This document shows positions 13,611 through 25,911 of a stretch of 64,000 bases of DNA, piece by piece. The notes beneath the pieces were generated by a model, which was given only the letters and a program-made list of their open reading frames with translations, did no database searches and was not told the origin of the DNA. The first letter of the stretch is position 1; each line of letters opens with the position of its first letter. The position numbers and the translations under genes are program-made. The stretch covers positions 1,674,001 to 1,738,000 of the forward strand of contig CM022368.1 of assembly GCA_011800155.1 (NCBI GenBank), in the 5' to 3' direction. The stretch is from Flammulina velutipes. Its lineage: Eukaryota; Basidiomycota; Agaricomycetes; Agaricales; Physalacriaceae.

Positions 13611-14095
13611 GAGGATTGCGTAAGACGTCCAGTTGTTTTATAGCGCGCGCGGTAGTCACTAGTCAGTAGTTATGCGGCAGGTTCATTCTGGGCTTCTCGG
13701 AAGTTGGGGCGGGGCGAATGAGCGCTGAGCGCTGGAAATAGGACCGGCAAATGTCCACTAAGAAAATGGTACTAAGTGGTATATGCAAGTGCGTATTGAA
13801 TGTTGACAGTACCTTCGAGCCAGTATATGTTGTCTCTGCAATCCTTCAGTCAGATTCGAAGCTAGCGCCACTATCAGCAAAACACAAAGAGAGGGAAAGG
13901 AATGACGAACTAATATCTACTGGCAGCCGGGAGAATATCGATGAATCAAGAGCCTACACATCTATTACTGAATGATGGAATCAAGGAACCTCCGTCAACT
14001 AGTAGTAGACGAGCTGTCAACTCAATGCAATCTGTCTCCAAATGATGATGAGCCAATCCAGTCGTGGACATAGTCATTATTTGGTCAAATACAGA
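13611..14095. other. Intergenic, P450 promoter side
   Basis: 485 bp upstream of the P450 and downstream of the large C1-domain gene. No convincing TATA box, RNA gene or repeat; a plus-strand open stretch at 13751-13975 has no recognisable domain and is not called. Confidence 0.5.
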
Positions 14096-17000
14096 TTAAC
14101 TTGCAAGCCGTCCAGCACGTCGCTCCGGTAACACCCTCCCGATGTCTCTCTTCGCTTCCAGGATCCTAAGCTTTTCCGCAGCTATCAAGTCCTTTGTCAC
14201 CTGGTTGACCAAGCTCTCTACGGGGACCTCCAATACGGGTTCGGATAAAGAACGAAGCGCGCGGGAGAGCTACATCATAATGTCGTGGTCAGATAATGAT
14301 TTCCTACAGCGCTAAGAACACGCACCTTCGCAGTGTGCGACTCACCACGGCCCAGCGCTATCAGTCTATTGAGTATAGCGATGTGTGACATAGACTGCAT
14401 CGCGATGGGGCTGTGAAGCGACCGAATGAAAATGAACAAGTCGGCCACCGTAGACCAAGTCAATATCGCCAATGTCTCCATAAGAATGTCAGCTCACGAA
14501 ATAAATGTCTGTAAGAGTTTACTCACCACAGACAACCCAGCCCGAACTTCCGCTTCGAACATATTCACCAGACACTCAAACGGCGGCCATAGCTCATTCC
14601 ACACAGAGAGGGCTGGAACAGAATTCTCCTCCCCTCTTGTAGTATACCTTTGCGCAAGGAGAAGCCACAGCTTGATCGAGATATACGCGTGGTTTATGTC
14701 GGCAATGGCTGAATCAGGAGGGCTCGTCCCAGCTTGAAAGTATCCTCGCAAGGCCCCCGTGTGCGCCAGTGAGAACGTCGGAAGCTGGCGGTAAATCAAT
14801 TGGATCCTGCTCTCGGTGGGATCCATGAGAGCCGCAATCAGAACAACATTCCACGCTCGAACGACCATGCTCTGCCGGGACGCTCTCTCCACCGTATGTT
14901 CTGCGATCCTGCTCATAACACTGGGATCTTGACTAGCAGCCTGCAAAACGAGCTTGCCGACTGCAAGCGATACAGCGAAGTCGCTGTCTGAGGTGACATC
15001 TCCCCAGATGTGATGGAGCAGGAATTGGAATCCATTGTCCCCGAATGTTGGGTATTCTTGCTGGTACAACACGATGGGGGTAGAATGACCAGCGATCTCT
15101 GTAGTCATCAAAGCTTCCAACATGCTTTTGATCGTTGAAGGCATTATGCGAGCTTTCATTCGAAGAGCGTCACCCAAGAGTTCGAATATAACTGCAAGGA
15201 TGGTGTTTGTGGGGGCGTTGGAGTCCGAGGAGTGTGTTCGTCGGTAGAGTGTTGCTGTGACTTGAATGAGCTTAGCCAGATTGGACGTCTCGACATCCAA
15301 CCTTGTCAGGATGATACGCAATACAGCATCTGTATATGTGAGCAAGTCCTGCGGGGTTCGGTTAGCTTAATGGAAGTCGTCGTGAGATATGTACGAACTC
15401 TACTCAACGCCTTGTTGTGTTGGATGAGGAGGGTTGCAATGACAAGAAGAGGTGACGGGTTTATGTGACAGTGAGCAGGAAATTCGACACTTCGCCTCGC
15501 AAGTTGCGTCAGCTGCTGCCCAACAACTAGTATCATTTCCTTAACACAGCGTTCAAGGCAAATCTAAATCACTCACACATCATACAGTCAGCAGTATATC
15601 CTTGATGATAGATAACTTCCACATAAGTTTGTAAGTTGTTGAGCACTGTCTGGAAGACAGTTTGATCTGTCTCCGCAGCTCGCGGCAAGGTGTCACGAAG
15701 TAATCGTTCCCGTAGACTGTCGGAAGGACTTGAAGCTGCCTTTGCATGACTGTCGATGATTTGCTTGAGAACCATGAACACCTCCTTGTCCAAAGGCCTC
15801 CGAAACAGGCCCACCATGGTGCCATTATTCGAATGGCTATTGCACTGTTGAGTCAAGGATTCCATTCGATCGAATTGAGTGACATACATCGATAAGGTGG
15901 ACTCGATAAATGCCTTCCCTTGAGCAACGAGTATGTCTTGACTCGTGTGGCTTTGTGATGCGATGAGCTTCGCTACTCGTTCGATCGATAGACTAGTTAT
16001 AAAGGTCAAGGCAGATGAGCATTTTACATCGAAAAAGGACTCACTGAACGAAAGCCCGAAGACCAGGACCGGTCCACGTTTTGATGAAGGACTGCACCAC
16101 GTACAGCGCAAGCTGACGGCATTCATAATTGATATCCAAATCCAGTAAATCCAATGAACGAGACATGGCTTCCCTAAGTGCGTTGCTGAGATGCTTCAGA
16201 TGAGTTTTGCGCTCGATGTCATGCTTCTGGACGATAATGCCGAGCATCTCGAGCATATTCTTCAGTGTCAATATAGGCAGAGCGCTGATGTTTTCGATGG
16301 AGCCGAACAGGCCCAGGGCAACCTCAACGAAGGGGGCGCCAATAAGAAGTGGCGTATTGGTGTCCTCTCGTACGCCTGTGTATGCGTACGGGTCAATGGC
16401 GTAAGGCGCATCCAAGACCACAACAAGTTCATGAAGGCAAGGCAAAGCGGTTTTGGGCACTTCTTTGACTTCACCAAATATGACGTCGAAGGTCAGACCG
16501 TTGTGATTTGGCCTGAGATCCACTTTGTCGAATCCTAACATGCGGACTAATTGATGCTTCAAGCGCATTATGTGATTGTAGTTGATCTCGATTCCGCTTG
16601 ATATCATGTTGAGACTGAGGAGGATCAGCGAGACCTGTATACAATTGAGGCAAATATACCAAGAAGACAGGGCAATTACTCACCCGAAGAAGAGAGCTTG
16701 AACTGTCCGAATGTTTCTTGTCTGCGACTTTCTCATCGTCGGTGGATAGTCCATACATAGACTAAGAGGGCTGAGTGGTATCGCAGCGCCAGTGAATTGA
16801 TAAACGTACAAGATAAGCAGACGCTGGCCCGTCTTGTTCTTCTTTCTCGTCGTATTGGTCTTCTAATAAAGTCTCTATGATAACTTCCCAAGACACAACT
16901 AGGAACAGTGTGAGATGCGTGCATGAATAGACAATAGAAAAAGTGCTCGCCTCGCCAAAGAGGAAAATGGGATCGCAACTGTATAAGAAACGACACAAGA

Positions 17001-20000
17001 TGTACCTTTTCTTGGATTGGCGACTTCGATAAAACCTCGTTCCAGCATGACGAAATGGCGTCAAAATGGACACTGAGCAACGTCGCAGCCAGAGTCTCCG
17101 TAGTAAGCCGTACCTCTTCCTGAAAGGGATCAGCATGAGAAGACATACGCCGCACAATTAGTGTCACGTACCCTTTCGTCGGCCCAGAGGGACACAAAGA
17201 AGTACTCAAAGACGTCGATGACATGAGACCTCCACAGCCTATCCTCGACATTGAATGAGGGACTGGAAGCATCTAAGATAATGCGAAACAATCGAGCTAC
17301 GCCTTCGAGTCTGCAGAATGATTGTCAGGGACTAATTGTAAGTTTCATTACGACGCTAACCTTGATAGCCATTCTCCACCTTTGCGGAACCATCGCTTGA
17401 GTATCGAATGGAAGGGCTGGTCGTCCACTACAATGACACGCAGAAGGAAAGAGGCTCTTAGCTCTGAAACAACATCCCGTTGTATACCATACAGCTGCCA
17501 AGCACTGAAAACAAGTCGGTCGGTCAATATGCATGGTCACCAAAGAAGGGGAAACACATACCACTTCGACAACAGTACACCGTTCCTCAAGATGAAATTG
17601 TCGATTTCATGTGGCTCAAGATACGGAGAGTCGGTGAAAAACATGTTGACGAACTGGGCAATAAGGCACGAGACATCGTCGTTATTCGCTTCTAGGTAAG
17701 AGCTCAACACGCTCATCAGGCTGGGAGGTATGATGATAGGATCGGATACGAGTGATTGTCGGGCGCCCAGTTTTCTCCTTTCAGAGCATTAATGTGTGTG
17801 TCCTTGTCGATTCAGAACCCGCACCTACCGTGAGGGTAAACCTTCCACTTCTTCATCCAGTATCATCTTCAAACTGAGTAGCTTTGATCGCTCACAGCCA
17901 TACAACGTGAGGCAGGTGCCGAGAGACAAACGCACGAAGACAAGACTGTAGAAAATCGAAGTGAGAAAACAGCAACAAAGAGTGACAGCCACGTACACAT
18001 CTGGGGAGCATTTTCCTGTTCTCATTTCTTCTAGCACTTCTGCGAGGTGTCGCTCATGTAGGGATGCAAACATGTCTTGAACTGCTAATCGCGCGGTTGG
18101 CCTTAACCAGATAGACGACATCATAGCTTTGACAAATATCGAACTCTCCAAAACGGACGTTTTGAACTTGCCCATGGCCGTGATGAAGCGATTCCAGGTC
18201 TGGGTTGGTATCTCCGCGCCAGAGCGCGCGAAGACGTAGAGCCAATGCAGAGCTTGAAGTAAACTCTCCTTGCTCTCAGTTGTGGCGGTTATGACCCTAC
18301 GCCAGGGATCGATACCAGCCATATCTGCCCCACTGCCTATGCCAATAGCGCCATGTTGACCTGAATCGAAGGTGCTCATGCGATAAGAGTCCGTGTTCTC
18401 GCGAGGTAGCAGACGCAGCAACGACGGTACAGGCTAATGGCGCGATCAATACACTTCGGAACGAGATGGAATTTCTGACATACATCCTTGAAAGAGGGCA
18501 AATTTGCTACCACATCGAGCCAGCGGTTGAATAGATCATCTAAAATCGCGAAAGTTATAGAGTTCTGTGAGAGCCGTATGATGAGCCGTAAAAGTTTGTC
18601 GAGATGCTTTCCACTATTGACGTCGGGATTTACCGATGCCCTGGGTTTCGGATGAAGGACATCGTATGTTGTCAACGACTCTTGCGAAGTGTCTAAACAT
18701 ATGTCGAATAGCATATCGGTGTATGTCTCTGGTTCTTCGTTGTGCAACGCCTGGAGCCAAGGGACCGCGTAATGAGCAAGCAATGAGCGCCTTGTAGCGA
18801 CGTAGTCTCCCCCATTGTTGGAAGAGCCCTGGGGCAACGCACGGGAACGTTGGGTTTGTGGCCAGGACACATCGCGGCTCGATTGCACACCGGGAAGAAC
18901 GCGTTGTTTCGCTACATACTCCCGAAGAATTGTTGCGAGGTCCTCATCCTGCGTAACGAAGATTGGAACGTTACACGATCCCTTGATTATGAGCACACAC
19001 CTCAGCAAAGACCCATGAGACGATAGCACGGACGAGACGTCGCGTCGCGTAGTCCGAAGCCATGCTATTCGGTGGCAACCTCCTTGCGAGTAACAGGAAT
19101 CCCGTCTCGTTGATAGAGAGGTCTATATGTGTCAAACATGCTTCGATTGATCCAAAGAGTGTCTCTACGTCGGTGGAAAAGTCGAGGCCGAAAGGCAATG
19201 GAAAGAGGCAAGCAACTCCCTTCCCCGCCTCGACATCAGTCGCATCTACTCGTCCATCTACTCGTTGGAATAGGCCAAGGTGTAGGAGATGATTCAGCAT
19301 TAGCTTCGTGATCGAATCGAGGCGGAGGTTAAATTCGCAACCGAGAGCATTGCGAAGGTGGGATGTAGACACAAGTTCGTACGGATGAGAGAATGAATCG
19401 GATGAGTCAGAGACGTCTGGCGGATACACACCTAGCATATCCGACGAGTTCCTGTGACCTGTGCTCATGGTAAATGGTGCTTTGATGGTTGATGCTATGT
19501 AGACGAGATTGGCCCAGTCGAAGACGATGGTATGTTTCTTCCGAGTGATCCTGGCGGTTTGTAGATATTCGTCTTGAGCATCTGATATAGGAAGGCTATC
19601 AGACTCTATAAGCTCTTCGCACATCTTGAGAGTGTGATGAAGTTCAAATGCGTCCACGCCTTTCTTTGATCCTTTCTTCATCAACTCCATGGAGCCCAGC
19701 GCGAGACCATTTTCGAGTAGTTGGACCTGCACCCAAATAACAGATTGGAGGACAGACACCTCTTCAAAAGACTTCGCCGTCAAGTCCTCTTTCGTAAGCT
19801 GCAAAAGGTCCCCATAAAACGCCACGCACGATTGTCGCAGTGTACTCGGCTGCACAAGTATATGACTGGAATCTGGCTCAAACGTTTGACACGGATGTAC
19901 ATCGCGAGAAGTTGCGCAATGCCAGTGCACGAATTGCATGCAAGATATACATCGATATCCTTGTGCGTATATGCCCCACAGAGGCTCGCGGCACGCTGTG

Positions 20001-21909
20001 CATAGACAGAGTGCAAAGATGTTGACGGGACGAAAAGTGTGGCCTTGGGATCGAAGGACCTGAGGACCATAGTCACGACGACCGCCCAAAACGTCTGAGA
20101 ATCGGTAGATCGCCACCTTCTGCATCGATGCATCAGATGTCATCGAATACTTGGCGAGATGGCAACCCGAGGGAACGTCAAAGCAGTCGAAATGCACTGA
20201 ACACGAGCAAAACGGGCAACAAAGACCAAAGCCGTCGAGAGTTTGTGAACAGGATCGACACTCGTGTCGCGGTGTCCGTCGAGTGGAGGTAAAACGCCAA
20301 GGAACGAATTGATGTTCATGGGGATGGTCCTGGACGACATATTGCATTGCAGGAGAATTGGCCAAGTACGCGGATGACTTGAGAGCGCGGGTAATCGTTA
20401 GATGGCCAACGGCCTTGGGCCAGAAGGCTACGAGTAGACTAGCAGCTGAATGACGAGCTCTAGGTGTATGGTACGCTAGGACCTCCAAAACGTCCAGATA
20501 TGCATCCAACTTGGCGGTGAATATGAGATCTAGTAAACGATGAAGTCTGTGAAGGACATCAAGGCCTGATTTAGATTCCATCCCAAAGTCGATGTTGTCC
20601 AGTATCGCTGCCAAGAGAGGAGGGACGATTGAAGCAAGGAAGTAGATGGCAGATCCTTGTAGTGGAGCATTGGTAGAAAGGATGTTGATGACTTGGTGAG
20701 ATAAATTGTCCACCCAAGGTGTCCATTGGGGTTTGTGCGTCGGCGCGGGCTCCTCGTCATCTACACCGTCTACTCGAATCGAGACCATGGGCTCTTCGCC
20801 GTCATGCTGGAAGTCAAACGGGTTTGGACCTAAGACAAGGTTAGCATGTCTTCCAGTATATTATGACTAACGTACTCATTTCAGATATGGAATTCAGAGT
20901 TCCCTGCGCGTCGCGCAAATTGTCGAGGACGCCCCGTATGATGCTTTCCTCGTAAAACGCAAGGAGGCGGGCGTGCATTTCTTGAGGAAAAGTGAAGAAA
21001 GCTGGCAAAATAGCGTAGGCTATCTGGGAAACAATCTTGGGGCTGTTACGATGCGTGTGGAGGAGGAACTGGGCCACTTTGAGCGTCAAAGCCTGGAGAG
21101 CGTTTGGAGGGCGAGATGGTCTTGGAGGGCTTATCTTGAAGCGACAATCCTCGGACACGACCGAGGTAAGCACCGACATGCACTGGGACAGCAGCTCGGT
21201 TGACTGAACGCGTCCTCCAAAGGCAGGAGACGGTGAACGCGATCGTTTCCCAGAAGGATGTAGCGTGTTGATTGATCGTCGAAATGGCGAAGAGCTCTTT
21301 CCGCTGTTGCGCTCTGGCCGTGAATTATCTTCGGACCTATCGCGGGAGTGAGTAGGCGTTCACAAACCGCACAAAGAGTGGCACGCACGGTTCATCGAAT
21401 ATCTGCCATCCTTGAAGCACTGATATCATCAAGACATCCCGCAGTTGCGACATAAGGTCGAACGTCACGTCCGTCGAGAACGTCCCGTCTGATTCTCCTT
21501 CGTCGTCCTCATCTATATCACGGGAGGCGTTTGGCTTGTTGTTGTTGTTCAGTTTGACGGCCTGTTTCACGTTTCCTACAAAAGTTGCAAAACCTTTCTC
21601 CTCCGACATCCCGGTGGTCGCTCCAAACGTTTCGTAGACTGTCGGTGGCATAGGGCGACTGGATAGCTGACGGAGAAGATGTGCCAAGAGCTTGCGCGAC
21701 TCCTTGCTTCTCGTGCTGGCCTTTCTAGGGAAGCCTGGAGATAGAGGAGGTAGGGTGATTTCATTCGGAGTCGAGGAAACTTTGAATGAGGGCAATGAGG
21801 GTGAAGTTGGCGATGGTACACGGAGACCATCATAAGTCGAGGCATTTCGCGCAATAACTGTGTCGATAAATATGCCAGGAGGCTTTCCTGGACGAAGACT
21901 GTCTTCCAT
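14096..21909 (-). CDS. Giant helical-repeat protein with tandem C1 zinc fingers, UNC79/UNC80-like
   Basis: A 7.8-kb gene of over 2,000 residues with many short introns; start MEDSLRPGKPP at 21909, stop at 14096 after RRAGRLAS. The longest uninterrupted stretch (18971-20788, 605 codons) contains two C1-type fingers. The first is around 20190-20310 with CPFC, SVHFDCF and a final Cys. The second is around 19880-20040 with CTAC, CISC and VHWHC. Both follow H-x12ish-C-x2-C...C-x2-C-x4-H-x2-C. Just before them is DVLEVLAYHTPRARHSAASL followed by FWPK, which recalls the animal UNC79 segment that precedes its own zinc-binding region. The rest is alpha-helical, ARM/HEAT-like sequence without catalytic motifs. 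UNC79/80 assist NALCN channels, and fungi have the related Cch1 channel, so a channel-accessory role is plausible but unproven. I read it as one gene because open frames link across the whole span, but a split into two genes cannot be excluded. Confidence 0.68.
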
Positions 21910-22021
21910 GTTGTCGGATAAACGATGTTAATAGATGATCATGGCAGGACGCAGACATGGTCGCATCAAAATTGGAACAACTCAGTTTCTATCAAAGTCA
22001 ATCTTGGACGGATATAACATA

Positions 22022-22544
22022 TAATTAATACAGAATAATCTAGCCATCCAGGATGGCCGGTATGTAGATGGTCAGGACACCTCCTGCGTCAGTAATGCCG
22101 CCAATATACACATACAAAATCAGGCAATGGTCCTGGCAGACGCCCGTTCTTGTTAGATGAAAAACCGCAGCCAAAACGCACAGGCAATCGTTGTCGTCGA
22201 CACTACATGGCTGTTGAGAAATTTGAAGAAGCTTCTTATCGAAACATTAACGGAAAAGTGTTTGTCTGGATCCGGGGCACCGTCCTCGCTCTGAGATGCC
22301 GCTGGCTCCCTCTCTCCGACATTGGCCTTATTCGATCCACAATTATGCGCAGCTTTTGAAGAGGCGGTAAGACTACCTGAACCTGACAAGTTTTTTCAGC
22401 CCACAGTCACAGAACGTACAGGAAAGATTGGCATACATCTGGCTCCGGGCACATTGGTTCGTTGAGCTTATCGACGTCGGTCGGTTTCAAGACTTCTATC
22501 TTCACGTCGTGGGTAACCTTGACGTGTCGGTTTAGGCGTATTGT
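22022..22544 (-). pseudogene. Decayed 3' fragment of hus1 (second copy)
   Basis: About 90% identical by eye to the 3' part of the intact hus1 gene at 25231-25911, same orientation. It starts inside a coding exon, at the codons corresponding to TTRLNRR, and ends just past the stop codon (22040-22042). It has no 5' exons. Inactivating changes: a roughly 150-bp internal deletion (junction near 22315, between short CTC repeats) that removes one whole intron and much of an exon and shifts the frame; loss of the AG acceptor of the last intron (AACAG became AACGG); an 8-bp intron deletion. Homology stops abruptly at both ends, and the left end lies about 110 bp from the start of the UNC79-like gene. 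Confidence 0.88.
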
Positions 22545-22610
22545 TACATCTACTAAGGTGACAAGTATCGGTCTGGGCAAAATTTTTAGCACAAGAAGAC
22601 GAACATGGCT

Positions 22611-24749
22611 CTACCGGAGAGCCGGAGGCAAATTTGCGTTGTGGTCATCCGGCCTACTTCGCTTGAGCTGATGAAGATAGTTAGCAAAAGGCTGGGAGTT
22701 TCTAGGCTAATGAAATGTGTACCTCATTGATATTGCCATAGATTTCACCGGTTGTTTTGGCCAAGTTGATGACTTGGCAATGGTAGCGTTCCGCCACAAG
22801 TTCATTCGTGTCGATAGCCTTCTTGACCATCCTCTGTTTGCCATCCTGGTCTATGTGGCGATATTTGGCAGAGAGCGGGAAGGGGAGATCGACGCTATAC
22901 TCTGAGGTGACGATAATGTAGATAACTTTGTCGACACCTGGAAGCCCCTTCAACCAGTGAAGCCCAGTTGCGCTGACCGAGTGGCCACTACTGACGGTAG
23001 CTTGGAGGGCATATGCCGTACGGGTTTCAGATGTGTAGATGAAAGCATCGAAGGAAGGATGGTTTGCCATTGTAGGCCTGTAGTATCCACTGTGACCCGT
23101 GAGATCAAGTTTGGCTAGGGTAGAGTACATATAGACGGTCAGATTGCGGATGGGAGGGACAGCTGGTTGGTCGTTGGATATTTGTGCTGGTTCACCTAGG
23201 CCGCCAACTGTGAAGAAAGCGGAAGCTGAAGGATCCGAACTGTCCATGACCGTCCAGAGTTGATTGACATCCGGCTTGGATTTACTCTTCACGAGACGGA
23301 GCAATTCCCATACACCTGGCTTTGAAAAGAGGCGGTGAAGTCCCGCGTCCAGCATCAAACCTGCTGGCACGCGCGTGTATGGATGCGCAAGGAAGTTTTG
23401 GTAAACAGTATTGACCTGGAGTTCCCAGCTCAAAGAAGTATGCTTGTCGACTAGTTCTTTGATATATTCAGTCGCTAGAACTCCCATGCATCGGGTGCGA
23501 GAACCGGGTTGGGCGATGACTAGGACGATGTGATGGGAAACCGAATCTTTCATAACTTTGCTAGGATCGTGCAAGAGCGTGAAGAGTTCTCCCCATTTTG
23601 AGGTTTCGATACTTTCGATGAGGTTTCTTTCCCACTCTATGAGCGCTTCTCCCACGAATGAAAGGCCGGTACGGAGCGATGGACCAAATTTTTGATAAAA
23701 TTCAAGCACGTCGCTGCATTTGAGGTGCGGGCAGGAGATTTCAGCGCTGGGAACAAGGTTACGTTAATCGTGACAAAGGGGCAGGGCGGGACTTACATTG
23801 CAATGAATTCATCGAGTGTTGGTGGTTGCAGGAAGATCTTTTGGACTAGATTCTGCGGGGAGCTACGTTTTATCCAATCCATATGAAAGCTGCAAGGAGA
23901 AGTAGGTTGAATCAAAAATCCACGGTTCTCGTATAATGCAAGATCATCAGCTGAGCCTACTTGTACGTCCGAGTTGAGGAGGCACCAGACATTGCGATCA
24001 ATGACGGTCTCTGAGAACTTCGACAAGGCTGCATCGGCATTGGGAAACATTTCGACGCCATTTTCATCGCAGTAAAAGTATTTCTTCCTGTCAATAAACC
24101 ATGTCGGGCGGCGGGTGATGCATCGCATAGCGAGAAGAACGTAGAGAAAAAAGGTTTTTCCTGGGGAGACGACGTCAGTGTCGATCTGATTCATCAAGTA
24201 TACTGAATTCATACCGGTTCCAGGGTGTCCAGTAAAGACCAGGCCAAAGCTCCTGACATCCGGAGACTTGTTCCAATCGGTTTTCATCCACTCCGGTCGG
24301 GTCAAGCAGCGCGCGCTATCGTCCTCAGAGATATCCTCTGACTCGGAGTCTCTGTGATTGGCCCTGTCAGTGGTCGTTTCCATCGCACAAGGAATAGCTT
24401 ACGAGTCAACGGCGTCATCCAGGTCGCTGGAGCGAAGCGGAGCGGGTTGTGAGTTGCCACAATACGGTATACTGACAAAACCAGTCGCGCCATATTTCGC
24501 GTTGAGGGAGGGGCCAAGTGTACCGTCCCAGTGCCATGCCTGTAAAATACTCAAGGCGATCTTGTACTCGTCCCGTATGAGAATATATTGAGGACTCTGG
24601 TCGGCGCCAAAGACTTCTGGATGGAAGTCAAGGACTGTCCAGTTGTGGCCGCCGAAAGATTTCGTCTCAAAGACCTCGTCGAAGTCAACACCCCAAGACC
24701 TGTGGTAAAGACGAGAGGCGGCGAAAGGCGAGTTAGTTGGCAGCTTCAT
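22611..24749 (-). CDS. Crinkler-RHS-type P-loop NTPase with nuclease-like C-terminal domain
   Basis: Start 24749 (MKLPTNSPFAASRLYHRSW). After an N-terminal region of about 120 residues and an acidic stretch, a Walker A motif GHPGTGKT is split by an intron and followed by FFLYVLLAMRCITRRPTWF and YFYCDENGVEMF. The C-terminal half ends in a segment reading FDAFIYTSETRTAYALQATVSSGHSVS, the weak D-...-(E/Q)-x-(K/T) arrangement of the REase-like domain paired with such NTPases in fungal Crinkler and trypanosome RHS families. These families are known to be patchy, expanded and linked to transposon-derived effectors. The frame can stop at 22702; I prefer a last 55-nt intron with a CTAAC branch site, which adds LKRSRPDDHNANLPP and ends at 22611, 66 bp from the hus1 fragment. 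No signal peptide. All splices keep frame, so it looks intact. Confidence 0.75.
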
Positions 24750-25230
24750 GGTTGAAAGGCAAGATTACCAATTCCCACGTACAATTCGGATTCCACCTAA
24801 CTTTTCTGCCAAAAATGATACCTCGTTTCACGACGCAGTCGCACAAATACCGTGCCTCCTAAAAACCTGAGAACTCACATACATAGTAGCAAGAGGTGCC
24901 AGATCTCTGAATCTTGGATACCGATCAAGCCACGCGAGATTCCACGGCAATCATTGTTCGGTCATTGCCGTGGACGCCACACTGTGCATTTGAGGGAGTA
25001 AACAAGGTGGTTTCTGACTAGAGTGTTGCAATGATCACGAAACACCTCACTCCTAGTCTCCCGAAGCCTGACTCTATCGCTCGAAATTGATCTGTATACA
25101 CAGCTCTTGACTGTACAAGTAATACTTCCCCCCACCACAAGCGGAGCTTCCCGAGTTCAAATCTTCCAATGTTAATTGATTTTTTGGTGGCTTGGCCCCT
25201 TCCCTCAGGCGATACACTATTTTGCACTGT
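24750..25230. other. Spacer between hus1 stop and the CR-type NTPase gene
   Basis: 481 bp holding the hus1 3' flank and the NTPase promoter. Apart from the inverted repeat at 24941-24974 I see no coding exon or RNA gene. It has no visible similarity to the flank left of the hus1 fragment, so the duplication does not extend here. Confidence 0.5.
24941..24974. repeat. Perfect 11-bp inverted repeat (hairpin)
   Basis: TCCACGGCAAT at 24941-24951 and its exact reverse complement at 24964-24974, separated by 12 bases. It lies in the 24750-25230 spacer about 190 bp upstream of the NTPase gene start. The rest of that spacer shows no gene. Possible protein-binding site, structured RNA or trace of a mobile element. 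Confidence 0.7.
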
Positions 25231-25911
25231 AATTACAAAAAATCTAGCCATCCAGGATGGCTGGTATGTAGAAGGTCAGGACACCTCCTGCGTCAGTAAC
25301 GTCGCCGATATAAACATACAGAATCAAACAATGGTCCTGGCAGACACCTGTTCCTTGTTAGATGAAAAACCGCAGCCAAAACATATGAACGCACAGGCAA
25401 TCGTCGTCGTCGACACTACATGGCTGTTGAGAAATTTGATGAAACTTCTTATCGAGACGTTGACAGAAAAGTGCTTGTCTGGATCTGGCGCAGCGTCCTC
25501 GCTCTGAGATGCCGCTGGCTCCCTCTCTGTCGACCAGTAAGTACCAACGGGATGAGAGTTCAAAGAACATACCCAAGGGCGCATTAGAACACTTCAACCA
25601 CAATGTTTCGACCTTTACGCTCTCAGTGTGTATGGAGAGTCGCAGACACCCATTGTTGTTGACATGGATAGCAAGTATCTCCGACATTGGCCTCATTCGA
25701 TCGACAATTGTGCGCAGCTTTTGAAGAGGCGGTAAGACTACTTGAACCTGACCAAAGTTATTTTAGCTCACAGTTACAGAATGGACGTGAAAGGCTGGCA
25801 TACATCTGGCTCCGGGCACATTGGTTCGTTGAGCTTTTCGACGTCGGTCGGCTTCAAGACTTCTATCTTCACGTCGTGGGTAACCTTGACGCGTCGATTT
25901 AAGCGCGTTGT
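25231..25911 (-). repeat. Direct repeat partner: 3' part of intact hus1
   Basis: This segment, from just beyond the hus1 stop codon to the middle of a coding exon, is the parent or replacement of the copy at 22022-22544. It is 681 bp long against 523 bp there; most of the difference is one deletion in the other copy. Confidence 0.85.

Larger units (their letters stand above)
22545..25911 (-). mobile_element. Candidate insertion unit: replacement hus1 3' end plus CR-type NTPase/nuclease gene
   Basis: If the hus1 fragment at 22022-22544 is the original 3' end of hus1, everything between it and the matching point in the intact gene (25911) is inserted DNA of about 3.4 kb. It would carry a fresh hus1 3' end, a 480-bp spacer and the NTPase/nuclease-like gene. 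No terminal repeats or target-site duplication are obvious. Boundaries come from where the two hus1 copies stop matching. Tandem duplication followed by gene insertion would also explain the layout. Confidence 0.35.

Noticed and set aside
22022..25911. LTR retrotransposon, reading the two hus1-like segments as long terminal repeats
   Set aside because: The repeats are coding sequence of hus1 with introns, differ in length, one belongs to an intact gene, and no gag or pol lies between them.
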